DNA from: Haplomitrium mnioides
Lineage: Eukaryota; Marchantiophyta; Haplomitriopsida; Calobryales
Assembly: GCA_049999725.1 (NCBI GenBank)
Contig: JBNGIS010038857.1
Coordinates: 1-21,555 of the forward strand
DNA length: 21,555 nucleotides
Reading direction: 5' to 3'
This document shows positions 1 to 8,919 of the stretch, in pieces. Each line of letters starts with the position of its first letter. The stretch's first letter is position 1. The position numbers were made by a program, and so were the translations under genes. A model generated the notes under the pieces. It did no database searches. It saw only the letters and a program-made list of their open reading frames with translations, and was not told where the DNA came from.

Positions 1-220
1 TATCAATCTAGTTCACAAAACATGTACTTTTCAACTATCTATAATTAATATAGGACAAGGAAAACTAGTGATTTTAAAGCATCTTGTTGCAATTGAAGTT
101 GACTAATGGATGGAGAGAGTTATCCATCTAGTTTAAAAAACATATACATTGCAACTATCTATGATTAAGAGATGAAGAGAAGTATGAGTGACTTTCAAAC
201 ATCTTGAACATTGTCCATAT
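1..220. repeat. Two-copy direct repeat, period about 120 bp
   Basis: About 90 bases starting at 1 (TATCAATCTAGTTCACAAAA...) recur starting at 121 (TATCCATCTAGTTTAAAAAA...), and both copies run to a CATCTTG followed by an ATTG. By eye the two copies agree at roughly three positions in four, with a few small indels. The second copy overlaps the C-terminal end of the copia RT remnant, just past its FNMDN segment. The first copy lies where the element would be expected to continue to RNase H. The duplication therefore seems to have replaced or disrupted the end of the pol reading frame. Confidence 0.7.
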
Positions 221-229
221 TGAATTGCT

Positions 230-1763
230 TGAGAATCTTGGCCGTATATGTGGATTGATGGATAAGAATACCATTGGGCATATGCTCAAACTAGATTCCG
301 AGATAGAAATCAAGTTCTCCAATGTCTCGCATTTCAAATATATCCTTCAGTTTGGCGATAGTATTGGCAGCTAAAGCTTTTGCGCCAAAAATGTTTATGT
401 CGTCTACATAAAGTGCAACTACGACATATTCAGAGCCTTAGTGTTTCATAAATAGGCATGGAGCAATGTCATCATTTGTAAAATTTAGTGTTATTATTTC
501 TGATTTGAATCTCTGGTACTAATTTTTGCCACTCTATTTGAGTCCATATATCGACCTTAGGACTTTAGCTGTCATTTGTGTGTCTGGTTGATCGATATGT
601 GATCCAGATACATTTATAGAATGCTTTGCTAACTTCACATTGTCATATAGAATACTTTGATGATGGGGGACTAAAGGTCCACTTTGCAGCTTGTATATAT
701 GTGGGACTAAAGGTCCTCTGTAGCTTTGTTTACTCGGCAAGTTGGCTGGCTCGACTAAAGGTCCTTTGGAGTGCTGAGTGCTCAACGAGTGCGCTGGCTG
801 GACTAAAGGTCCATTGATTTGTTTGTGCAGCTTAGTTTCCATCATTTGGCATTGTCTTTTAGACGTGAGGACTAAAGGTCCTTTGTGGATTTGCAGTGGC
901 TTTTTGCGGACAAAAAGTCCTTTCATTTGTTGGCCATTGAAGACAAAAGATCCTTTTCTCATATTGAGGTCTTTGTGGACAAAAGGTCCATTTTGAATCA
1001 TTGTGCCTCTGTGGACTAAAGGTCCATTTTTATAGTGCATGTCATGAGGGACAAAAGGTCCAACCTCATAATTTAGGCCATGAGGGACAAAAGATCCATT
1101 CTCAGAATTTGGGCCATGAGAGACAAAAGGTCTAATCTCAGAATTTGGGCCATTTGGGACTAAAGATCCATATGCACTTTGGTTGTTCTCCCCCTGAATG
1201 TGAAATGCCATTCTTGATATAAGCTTGGAGGGTGTCTTTATAAAAATCTGGGTATCTAGAGTACCATATAAGTAAGCAGTGATGACGTCCATTATATGCA
1301 TAGTTAGATGACGTTGGATAGCGAATGCTATCATGTATCTATAAGTAATAGTGTCCATGATAGGTGAATATGTGAGGTCATAGTCACGTCCAAGAATTTG
1401 AGTATATCCTTTGGCCACTAGTCTTGCTTTGTATCTTGTGACATCACCTTTTGCACTAAATTTGTAGACAAAAATAAATCTGTAGTCTGTTAAATGCACA
1501 TCAGGAGGTGCAGGCATGATGGATACGAAAACTTGTCATTTTATAAGAGAGTCAAGTTCTGAATTAATTGCCTGTTCCCATTGGGGCCAATCAGTTCTTG
1601 ATTGTGCTTCTCTTACAAATAAAGGATTAGGTACATCCTTATCTATAGATTGTGATACAAAGAATGCGAATAGATCATTCATAGTGGTCTGGGATCTATC
1701 CCATATTCGACTGGTATGGGAGTAATCAATTGCTATTTCATCGTTCTTTGTAGCAATGTTCAT
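230..1763 (-). pseudogene. Copia reverse transcriptase remnant with internal repeat insertion
   Basis: The translation starts near 1763 with the linker before RT (DWPQWEQAINSELDSL, about 1540-1600). It continues with the fingers (RYKARLVAKGYTQ) and motif A (MDVITAYLYG, about 1263-1292). The frame then stays open through a repeat region before resuming at SIYGLK, followed at once by a stop. Further on are IAPCLFMK and motif C, LYVDDINIFG, with the YVDD codons at 399-410, then LGI, a stop, and FEHMPNGILIHQSTYTAKIL. A normal copia RT has only about 30 residues between the end of motif A and YGLK. Here there are over 200. Stops after YGLK, after FMKH and after YLGI, plus the insertion, make it non-functional. 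The catalytic YVDD itself is intact. Confidence 0.9.
668..1169. repeat. 13-copy codon-phased tandem repeat with GGAC(T/A)AAAGGTCC core
   Basis: On the plus strand the 13-mer GGACTAAAGGTCC, or a 1-2 base variant, starts at 668, 704, 752, 800, 869, 908, 941, 977, 1013, 1049, 1085, 1121 and 1157. The steps are 36, 48, 48, 69, 39, 33 and then 36 seven times, all multiples of three. Read on the minus strand each copy begins with GPLV or GPFV, and the youngest-looking part repeats GPxVPHGxNxEx every 12 residues. The core is a near palindrome with GGAC/GTCC arms. The frame stays open across all copies although the flanking RT carries stops. Regular 36-bp steps at the 1013-1169 side suggest recent expansion there. 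The irregular side looks older. Confidence 0.9.
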
Positions 1764-1779
1764 TGATGTCGATGGTTAA

Positions 1780-2540
1780 GGCTTATTCTTTGAGCCTATA
1801 AGTCTGCCATGCTTTGCCTTGGGATGTATATCAATTGTAGGTGTATCAATTTTTTGGAGTCACACTGGAGCGTTTGCAGCTTCAATGTGTGATTTTGTGA
1901 TGTTGGAGGCATTGTTAAATGCGTTAGGTATTTTAGCCAATATCTGTTGTAAATTGAGGAGTCTTCTGACTTGAGCATTTGAATGTCCATTTTTTTGATC
2001 AAAATCCAGTGGCAAATGTTGGTGCCATATTAAATTGTCCTCAGGTTTTGGTCGTATGACCTTGTAATCTTGTGTCACATGTGGAAAAGATTCTTCAAAA
2101 AATTGACAATTTGCGAACCGAGACTTAAACACATTAGATGTTGAGGGCTCAAGGTATTAGATGATAGAAGGGGACTCAAAACCAATGTATATGCCTTTTC
2201 AGTATTGTGGTCCCATTTTTGTTTGATGTGGTCCTAAAATTGGGACGAGGACCAAGCAGCCAAATGTGCGTAGATGTGATAAATCTACTGGAATTCTTGC
2301 TGTAAGTTGGTGCGGGGAATTCTTATTGAATGCAGATGGTCTATAATGCAATAGAGTTTCTAGATGCATGACCGCATGTCCCCAAGCAGTGGTTGTGCCA
2401 TGTAATGGATGTAGATACTATTTTGGTAAAGGCATGATATGAGAATATTTTTGTGGTGTATAATCCCGGTGGTGATAGAGGGAAAGATTCTCGTATGTCA
2501 AAGCCTGTAACGGTTTGAGTCAGGATATAGAGGACTTCTT
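1780..2540 (-). pseudogene. Copia integrase C-terminal remnant and linker; catalytic core deleted
   Basis: After the protease, the frame passes a short pre-integrase-like stretch (ESFPLYHH, about 2490). It jumps near 2440-2410 to the region that normally follows the integrase catalytic glutamate: TAWGHAVMHLETLLHYRPSA, then SPHQLTARIPVDLSHLRTFG and MGPQ, a stop, KGIYIGFESPSII, a stop, YLEPST. It continues with FKSRFANCQFFEESFP and a poorly conserved linker to about 1780. The HHCC zinc-binding part and the D,D,E core, about 200 residues in related elements, have no room here: only some 100 bases separate the two recognisable parts. I infer an internal deletion. The linker is largely open (1860-2132), but another frame is open at 1796-2002, so at least one frameshift is present. 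Confidence 0.8.
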
Positions 2541-2553
2541 TGTCTTGAATTGA

Positions 2554-2840
2554 TTATGTTTGAATGTGAAATCCATTTTGTCGGATATCACGGAAGCTGA
2601 TGAGGTTTCTGGTTGCTACAGGTGTATAAATTGCTGATTTGATGTCCAATCTTGTTCCATTTGGAAAAATGATGGTTGCTGGACCATGTCCTTCTTCAAT
2701 TTGATTATGGCCTGTAATAGTAGTCATTGGCCTAGAAGAAGGTGTGATGGATGAGAAATATTTGCGGTCTTGCAAGATAGTATGCGAGGATCCAATGTCT
2801 ACAATGCATGTTATCTCAGATCCATGTTTCTAGTTAGACA
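2554..2840 (-). pseudogene. Copia aspartic protease remnant
   Basis: The translation contains CIVDIGSSHTILQDRKYF followed by an open stretch down to 2554 with HGPATIIFPNG and the typical ATRNLISFRDIRQNGFHI end of the copia protease. The active-site triplet lies at 2791-2799 and reads D-I-G. The usual second residue in this family is serine or threonine, so isoleucine (codon ATT) should damage the catalytic site. The stretch between the zinc knuckle (2989) and the protease contains stops. The protease would process Gag-Pol in virus-like particles. This copy is broken. Confidence 0.85.
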
Positions 2841-2988
2841 GTGCTGATTGAGTCATATGATTTTTAGGATGTACATTGTATTGTGGATATTCATTAGTGT
2901 CTGTCATTTCCAGTAAGTTGCCCTATACCTTATGAGTGTGAGGTTTGGTGCTTTGTTGGTATAGGCGCGCTAGGTGCGCTGGCACTCT

Positions 2989-3030
2989 GCATGTGTGTTG
3001 AGTGTGGCCACTAGTGCCACACCTATTGCA
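2989..3030 (-). other. CCHC zinc knuckle of copia Gag
   Basis: Read on the minus strand, 3030 to 2989 encode CNRCGTSGHTQHTC, an exact CX2CX4HX4C nucleic-acid-binding knuckle. All four metal ligands are intact. It sits where Gag nucleocapsid ends in copia elements, between the gag body and the protease. It is separated from the upstream gag frame by a frameshift or stop around 3060-3190. Confidence 0.9.
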
Positions 3031-3189
3031 TGTAGTTTATTGTTGGCGCGGGCAAGATGTATTTCGTCGGCTATATGATTGCTTGCCACCTCTGTTGTGC
3101 CATGTGCGTTGGGGCACATTTTCTGGTGTCATTGGAATACAACGGTTGGGATTTCTGTCCCTATGGTTTGCATTGGGACGTTGACTGTT

Positions 3190-4029
3190 GGTCGGTCAGC
3201 TTACCCTCCCCTTGAATCTAAGGTTACTTCTTCCTCTGCCTCTGCAAAATTGTTTGTTCCTAGAGCGATGGTAAAGGCTGGTGCTTGTAAAATGTGCTTC
3301 GAGGTTTAGATGAGGTGCGGTTGACCCTTGGGGTCGCTTCTTTGCATTTTCTACAAGTAGTAGTTGGTGTTTTTCAGCAAGCAGCATGTATGCTATGAGT
3401 TCGGAGTACCGAGTGAATCGCATGTTGCGATATTGAGATGCCAAGATGAGATTGCTCACAAGGAATGTAGATAGAGTTTTCTCTATCTATTCTTTGTCGG
3501 TCACGGGGTGGCCGCAGATTGCTAGTTGTGAGACTATGTGAAATAATTTGTTGTTGTAATTTGTAATGGATGTATGGTCTTGGACTCGTAGGTTGATCCA
3601 ATCGTGTCTCGCTGCTGGGAGCGATATCGTCGTCAGATGGTCGAATATGAGTTTGAGTTCTTCCCATAGTAGATGGGGACTATGAAAGTTGAGGTATTGA
3701 AGCCTGAGGGGTTCTAGCGTATGGTGTCTGAGTAGGATCACCGCTCTAGCTACGTCACATGGGGTGATGTTGGCATATGAGTTGATAACTTCACTGATAG
3801 CTTTGGATGTCAAGTATGTCGTGACATCAAGTGACCAAGAACAATAATTGGAGCCGTCTAGTTTTGGAGCTTGAAATTTCAGAGATTCAATATATGTTAT
3901 ATTTGACTTGTTCTCTATTTTGTTGGGAGTACTTGTGAAGGAGGTAGATAAACCAGGAGTTCTAGCGAATGTAGTTGCTGGGTTAGGGCTGCGATGTTCT
4001 GTACTATGTACAGGTGTGTGATGGAACAA
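3190..4029 (-). pseudogene. Copia gag remnant
   Basis: The frame opens with ATG at 4029-4027, about 15 bases inside the primer-binding-like site, and runs 180 codons to 3487. A second open frame continues at 3459-3196. Diagnostic segments are FQAPKLDGSNYCSWSLDV and TYLTSKAISEVI at the front, LWEELKLIFDH and RVQDHTSITNYNNKLFHIV in the middle, and YRNMRFTRYSELIAYMLLAEKH in the second part. These match the copia Gag capsid (Retrotran_gag/UBN2-like) pattern. Gag would form the virus-like particle. The frameshift between 3487 and 3459 and breaks before the knuckle show decay, but this is the best-kept part of the element. Confidence 0.9.
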
Positions 4030-4043
4030 GTCTGGTCGATCAC

Positions 4044-4057
4044 AGACCCTGGTACCT
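4044..4057 (-). promoter_or_regulatory. Putative primer-binding site and LTR edge of the copia element
   Basis: The minus strand reads AGGTACCAGGGTCT directly between a putative LTR end (…AAACA) and the gag leader. It resembles the common plant primer-binding site complementary to initiator methionine tRNA (TGGTATCAGAGC) with about three mismatches. On the plus strand the LTR would start TGTTTATG at 4057. The match is degenerate, so this rests on position as much as on sequence. Confidence 0.5.
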
Positions 4058-6056
4058 GTTTATGTTTTCTACCTTAAGCGGAAAAATCAAATAATTGAAA
4101 TGAAAATAGGAAATAATTGGACTAGCTGCGAATCGATCGGTATGAATCATCAAAAACTGAAATGAAAGAATGAAATGTTGCTAATGAATGAAGAGACTGC
4201 CCTGGAATTGTTTGTCTTTGTCTTCTCGTGTGCCAATATCGTATCCCCCATATCTTCCTTGTTGGTCCGCTTTGAGTTAAACCGGACCTAGCTTTCTATC
4301 GTTGTAGTGCCTTTTTGCAAATCTGGTGTTGTAAAAAAAATAGAACCGTTGCAGGCATGGCCAGATAAAGGTTGATCTCAAGAGGTGGTAGGGTCAGTGC
4401 TCAGGTTAGTATGATTCTCTTGTAATAGGGAGTGATCTAGAATCAACAATTGTATCCCTCGTGGGGAATGAGATCATTCAAATAGCAAAGAGAAAGAATA
4501 GAGTATAATCAATAGGATAGGTTGAGAAAGTTGAACTAGGAAGTGATGAAAAACATAGTGAAAGAGCTTGAAGTGCCAAGATGCAGTGTTGCTCTTTCGT
4601 TGAGTGTTGATGTAGTCTCTGTGTAGTCGTCCGGGTCTTCAATGCTACATAACAGGTGGGTCGAACTTGTGCACAGGTTTGTGCAACCGGTGTCTCACCT
4701 TTCCCTTGCTTGAATACTGCTCCCCTCGGCGGTAAGGAAAGCACTTGTTCAGAAAAGAAGTAAGCTTATACCAGAATGTGAGATCAGTTCTAGTCTTTCA
4801 ATGCTAGAAATGAACGAAGGAATGTAAGATGAAAGAGGTCTAGCAATCTCTGATGTCACGAAGAAATGGTGAAGAAATACAGTCCTAGGTCGTAAGCATA
4901 GAAGTTAGCAATGCAATCAGAGGGCGGGAAGGAGGTTTATGACATGTTTGCTATCAAGGAGACAATATCAACTGCTCATAGATAAATAGCAAAGGCAGAT
5001 AGGTAATACGTGTGCAATGCAGGTTAGCTCTGAGCATGCACAGGGTCGGCGAGTCAACAAAATATGAGCCAAGTTGCCCAGGTATCATCGAACAGAGAAA
5101 GAACAACAAATGAGGAAAGAAAGAGAAAGGATGAATGATGAAACCGTGGATGAGAGTAAGGTCGCCAAGTGTAAACCAAAATAGGAGGAAAGTCTCCAGT
5201 CGAGTGGTCGCAGGATGTCACCCAGATGAGTAGTCGACCAGAAAAAAAGAAATGTAGTCCTCCAGGTGAGAGACAAAGAGAACGTTAAGAGTCACTGGTT
5301 GCGCCAGGTAGAGACGTGTTGAGCGCAAATGGAGTTGTCATCCACAAGGGGTAAGCAATGCGCAGAGCCTGGCTGGTGAAGAATCTGCATCGATTGAAGA
5401 GGGAAAAAAAGTCGAGCAAATATGCGGGCGTTGGCGAGCAGGAGATGAGCACCGTAGGCAGCATGAGAACAATAGGCAAATGTTGCGAGCAGCAAGAGAC
5501 AGGTCATAAGTGTCGCGAGCAGCAGTAGAGAGAGCTGCAAGCAGCAAGAGGCGAGTTGCAAACAGCAAGAGAGACAAGCCGCAAGTAGGAGAGACGAGCT
5601 CCGAGCAAGAGAAACGAGTTGTGAGCAAGAGAGAGAGCCCTAGCCCGTACGGAGGGACATTCAAAAGGAAAGAGGGCGGGGCGTGAAGAAGAAAAAAAGG
5701 AGTAATCTTTTAGAGGAAAGAAAAAGGATAGAACACTCAAATGAAGGAAAGGAATGATCTGCGCTGCAAACTTCCACTGTTAGAGCATTCCGCGAGAGAA
5801 AAAAGTGAACAAGAGGAAAACAAGGTCTTGCGGAGAGGAGAAAAATGTGTACGTTGATGTTCTCTCAAGTGTTGGTGCAGGTAGAGCGCATGCGAGAGAT
5901 GGAAGAAAAAAAATGTAGAGTCATTTTTTGTTGATAATGTGTTATCGCATGAGCACCGCATATACACACACGAGAGCTTCCAAGAGCAAGAGCAGAATAG
6001 TTGGAATGAATGAATGTACAACTACTTACATAGGGTTATATATGGTCCCTACAACA
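4057..6056 (-). mobile_element. Possible 5' LTR of the copia element (about 2.0 kb)
   Basis: On the minus strand the segment would start TGTTGTAGGGACC at 6056 and end …CATAAACA at 4057, giving the TG…CA ends expected of an LTR and abutting the primer-binding-like site. No recognisable gene lies inside. Minus-strand open frames at 4478-4744 and 5085-6021 are low-complexity Leu/Ser-rich translations of pyrimidine-rich DNA. A TATATAA stands only about 15-25 bases inside the 6056 end, an odd place for a U3 promoter. The left LTR is outside the window, so the outer boundary cannot be confirmed, and a shorter LTR plus unrelated sequence is possible. Confidence 0.35.
5480..5640. repeat. Degenerate GAGCAGCAAGAGAGAC-type short tandem repeat
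   Basis: A purine-rich run repeats variants of GCGAGCAGCAAGAGA and GACGAGCTGCGAGCAAGAG roughly every 20-28 bases. Examples lie near 5488, 5517, 5540, 5562 and 5608. It explains the overlapping Leu/Ser/Ala-rich open frames on the minus strand, which I do not regard as genes. It lies inside the putative LTR. Confidence 0.6.
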
Positions 6057-6096
6057 TTCTTTTGTTTCTTTTTTTACTAAGTCGTAACTCCTAGGG

Positions 6097-6309
6097 AGTC
6101 CATGCGAGCATGGACTTCGGAGTTCCTGCGCGCAAGAACTTGGGAGTCCTTGCACTCCTGGGCTCCCAAGTCCATGTGCGCATGGACTCCCATTGTCCAT
6201 GCGCACATGGACTTCGGAGTTCCTGCGCGCAAGAACTTGGGAGTCCTTGCGCTTATGGGCTCCCAAGTCAATGTGCACATGGACTCCCTTGTGCAACGCA
6301 CATGTGTAG
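6097..6309. repeat. Palindrome array A (24-bp period, 9 units)
   Basis: Twenty-base near-palindromes start at 6097, 6121, 6145, 6169, 6194, 6218, 6242, 6266 and 6290, so the step is 24 with a single 25. The best units are AGTCCATGCGAGCATGGACT (6097) and AGTCCATGTGCGCATGGACT (6169). Alternate units are AGTTCCTGCGCGCAAGAACT. Units are separated by about 4-base linkers. A higher-order repeat of about 97 bp also exists: 6109-6190 and 6206-6287 are nearly the same. The array lies just upstream of a predicted splice acceptor at 6384, probably in an intron of the ParB-methylase pseudogene. Confidence 0.9.
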
Positions 6310-6384
6310 TGTTATTAAAGTCCCTGCGCATAGTGAATGTCGTATACTTGTACTTATGCTTAATTGTTTTTTGTTTTGTTTTCA

Positions 6385-7853
6385 GTTCACTCAATTTCTG
6401 GCGAATTTCGTAGATAGCTACAAAGATGCAAAGCACGTCGAGTGCGACTTTATTAAATTGGCCATCCATATCAAGATTTTGAAGCCCAAATATGGCATCA
6501 ATATTCAACAACTAGTGCCCCATCCGAGCGCGGCAATATTCTCAATTCACACGGCAGGCCCTTCTGCCCAAAAGAAAAGAAAGAAGGTTGAGCCAACTGA
6601 GGCTCCAAAATAGAAGAAATCGACTGCCAAGAAGAAAAAGCATGTTCCAGCGCTGGTCATTGACAAGGAGTCAGCCCCCTTAGAATCTACAGCAAAGTCA
6701 TATTCTGCTGCCCCTTTGTCTTCATCACCAAGTAACTCGGGGAGGGAATCAGATCCGGAGCCAATTCAAGCTCCAATATCAAGAGCTAAAAAGTAATCCT
6801 ACTAGGCGTTGTGAACTTTCCAGGAAAGGGAGTAGGTGGACCCTTAGACCGTGTCTCAAGAAGACAAGAAAAAGATAAGGAAGTCTACAATCCAGCGATG
6901 CAGAGTCCGTGAAGAGACAATCACAATGAGGCTAGAGAATTTGAATCTGCCTAAACCTAGAACCAACAACTAGGGTCCATTCCAAATTAGAAGGTTGAAT
7001 GAGGATTTTGTTGAGCTTCTCGCATAGAGAATGTTCACAAACAAGTATGCGCATAGTTTTTTCATCATTGTTGTTGACGCAAAGTGTGGGTTAAAAGACA
7101 AGTCAGAGTTTGACATTAAGAACCCTGAGAAGTATCGCTATGAGGTTGCAGAAGGCAATCACAGTGGTGCATTAAGGCAACTATTAATCACAAAATATGG
7201 AGCAAAGAATTCGACATTATTACTCTGCAATTGTTATGTCTACGTAGGCTTTACACCAACAAAGGCCACATTTTTGCCACTAATGACAACTACGACCAAA
7301 GGTAGAGGTTGGAAATGACCTCCATTCAAAAGGTCAAATATTGGCATCAAAGGTTTGTTAGAGTGAGATGGTGTTATCCCAAAAATTGAAAAGAGAGTTG
7401 GTGTTGGACACCTTGGAGATAAAACCCAAGTCAATAGTTGAGAAGGCCGTAACTTCTCATGGCAACTGGTTCCAGTTGGCATTCAGAAGTGGAGAGCTCT
7501 AGGATCTACAACAGAGCATTTTTGTGATGTTGGAGAAGAATACGATCAAAGGCCAGAAGCCAAAGGCCAAGGGATCTCTGAGAATGGAAGACATGAAGTG
7601 GACACCTTGGAGGTCCCTTCAGGGTCTTCTTGACAAAGTAAAGATTTCAGTTTTAAAGCGGGTGGAAGCCGAAGAGCTTTCAATGGACGAAATGTCTCGA
7701 GAGGCAGAGAGACCTAAAGTTTTGGCTGTTATGGTTAAAAGTTTTTGTTCAGAGGTCTACTGCAACACTTGGGAGGAGGCAAGAGAGGAGTACCCTCTCC
7801 ATACTGAGGAGTCCAAGATGGCTGCTTTCTATTCAAGCTTTGAGAAGCTTTTG
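6385..7853 (+). pseudogene. ParB/sulfiredoxin-like exon block
   Basis: The block follows a polypyrimidine-CAG acceptor at 6384. It opens FTQFLANFVDSYKDAKHVE, continues with a Lys/Ser/Pro-rich part (AQKKRKKVE near 6568, stop at 6611), and from about 6850 reads into a globular part. There PFQIRRLNEDFVELL, stop, RMFTNKYAHSFFIIV, YEVAEGNHSGALRQLL and CYVYVGFT match the ParB-like pattern of a leading Arg/Asn helix, a central [DE]GNHR-like loop (here EGNHS, 7151-7165) and a following strand. After a frameshift near 7260 it reads HIFATNDNYDQR, then LEMTSIQKVKYWHQRFV. After another near 7355 it runs with a single stop to SFEKLL at the GTAAGT donor (7854). The ParB assignment is by pattern and moderately sure. 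Confidence 0.5.
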
Positions 7854-8259
7854 GTAAGTTCTTCTTGTTGCATCACATTCATTTCTAGGGAGTTGCAGTG
7901 AGTTTATTTTAAGTTGTCCTTTGTTTTCATAAAATAGGTTTAGGGTCCATGCACGTATGGACTACAAAGTCCCTGCTTGTAGGGAATGTGAAGTCCATGC
8001 GCACATAGACTTTGCAGTCCAAGCGCGCATGGACTTCATTGTCCCAGCGCACTTGGATTGCAAAGTCCATGCGCGCATAGACTTCACAGTCCAAGTGCGC
8101 ACGTAATGCGAAGTCCATACGCGCATGGACTTCACAGTCCAAGCACGCAGGGAAAACAAAGTCATTGCGCACTTGGAATGCGAGCATGGAATTGAGTGTC
8201 CCTCTCTAGCATATAATTTTTTTTATCTTCCTCTAATGTTTTTTGTTTTTTTTGTGCAG
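7854..8259 (+). other. Intron carrying palindrome array B
   Basis: The donor is TTG|GTAAGT at 7854. The acceptor is a long T-rich tract ending TTTGTGCAG at 8259. The exons on both sides are in phase 0: the codon TTG ends at 7853 and GGG starts at 8260 in an open frame. This supports a real spliced gene structure rather than a retrocopy. Most of the 406-bp intron is filled by ten 24-bp palindrome units. Confidence 0.65.
7944..8179. repeat. Palindrome array B (exact 24-bp period, 10 units)
   Basis: Twenty-base palindromic units start at 7944, 7968, 7992, 8016, 8040, 8064, 8088, 8112, 8136 and 8160, with a step of exactly 24 and 4-base linkers such as TGCA, TCAC and GCGA. The consensus is AGTCCATGCGCGCATGGACT with a GCGC centre. 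Individual units carry 1-6 substitutions but no indels. Overlapping open frames on both strands are translations of the repeat (MRAWT-type peptides), not genes. Confidence 0.95.
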
Positions 8260-8820
8260 GGGGACAAAACTTTCAAACGTAAGCTAGCTAAAAAATTGAC
8301 AGCAATTGCAAAAGGTTGAAAAAATTCAGGGGTCAAAGAAGCCCCATAAGATCAAGACCAACCTCCCACTCTTGTTTCTTATCCTCCAGCTTTCCTTCTT
8401 CATTGCCAAAAAGCTAGAGAGTGAAAACCAAAGTAGCAAAGCGGTGTTGCATCTCTTACAACTGAAGGAGTTGTGAGAGATGAGGACGAGGACTTAATGT
8501 CCTATGTCGATGGTCTCAATGTGGTATTTTACCAAGTCCACGAGGAGACCAATGCTCAATAGTTGAAGGGCTTCGTGAAACCTAGGTGTTTTACTTTGGC
8601 TATTGCGGATATTCCTTACGGCTACAACCTTAAATAAAGAATGTAAGCATGATGATTCTGAACCATTTTCAAAAGATGACATTTTTGACATGGTTTCATC
8701 TTTTGTGGCAATTACAACATCAGCTTTTTGGTCTTTTGTTATTATACACTCATCGTAACAGTTTGGCATCATTGAGGATGTCTTTTCAAAAGTTTGTTGT
8801 GCAATCGACCACCACATCTA
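8260..8820 (+). pseudogene. Methyltransferase exon with motif IV (DIPY)
   Basis: The block starts GDKTFKRKLAKKLTAIAKG and a stop (8317-8319), then runs in the same frame through several stops to DEDEDLMSYVDGLNVVFYQV. It reaches FTLAIADIPYGYNL (DIPY codons at 8608-8619), the form of motif IV, [DNS]PPY, that holds the target amino group in DNA amino-methylases. Proline 2 is isoleucine here, as in some eukaryotic relatives. After a frameshift near 8640 it continues DDSEPFSKDDIFDMVSSFVA and TSAFWSFVIIHSS, resembling the helix and strand after motif IV. It ends at a GTAAGT donor at 8821. The stops are numerous, so it is dead. Confidence 0.65.
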
Positions 8821-8919
8821 GTAAGTTGTTCTTTGATTTTTTTAGTTTGTAATTTTTCTTTTTTACTTTTCTTGCACTTTGGTTACAATGTTTAATTTTT
8901 TTATTTTTCTTTTTGCAAG
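8821..8919 (+). other. Short intron of the methylase pseudogene
   Basis: The donor is CTA|GTAAGTTG at 8821. A strongly T-rich stretch ends in TTTTTGCAAG at 8919. The 99-bp length and T-richness are typical of plant introns. Reading phase does not carry across cleanly (2 bases left over before, phase 0 after), so one base was probably lost or gained nearby, as elsewhere in this pseudogene. Confidence 0.55.

Larger units (their letters stand above)
1..4056 (-). mobile_element. Decayed Ty1/copia LTR retrotransposon (internal region)
   Basis: The minus strand reads, from 4056 leftwards, gag, CCHC knuckle, aspartic protease, an integrase C-terminal part and a copia-type (RVT_2) reverse transcriptase. 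That PR-IN-RT order defines Ty1/copia. Coding is split over several frames with many stops, so the copy is dead. Integrase lacks its catalytic core, and RT carries a repeat expansion. RNase H and the 3' LTR would lie left of position 1 and are not seen. The right edge is set by a primer-binding-like site at 4044-4057, adjacent to a TG dinucleotide that fits an LTR terminus. Family recognition is by protein-level resemblance to common plant copia polyproteins. The lineage within copia is not assigned. Confidence 0.9.

Noticed and set aside
626-996. Plus-strand open frames in the GGACTAAAGGTCC array
   Set aside because: They are antisense shadows of the repeat inside the minus-strand RT.
668-1169. 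GGACTAAAGGTCC as a grass MITE terminal repeat (similar to GGGACTAAAGG ends)
   Set aside because: The resemblance is only a short core. Here it is tandem, codon-phased and inside an RT frame, without target duplications or paired termini.
5085-6021. Overlapping minus-strand open frames rich in Leu, Ser, Cys and Phe
   Set aside because: Several frames are open at once over pyrimidine-rich simple sequence. None resembles a protein family.
6036-6613. Open frames on both strands through array A (peptides rich in MRAWT/HMD units)
   Set aside because: They are translations of the palindromic repeat, which reads similarly on both strands. Only the part after 6384 in the plus frame is gene-like.
7944-8179. 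CRISPR-like regular array
   Set aside because: The 24-bp period leaves only 4-base linkers, the units are palindromes with substitutions, and the context is a eukaryotic intron. No cas genes are present.
7927-8187. Minus-strand open frames of 86 and 67 codons
   Set aside because: Both arise because the 24-bp repeat length is a multiple of three and keeps frames open by itself. No other coding evidence is present.
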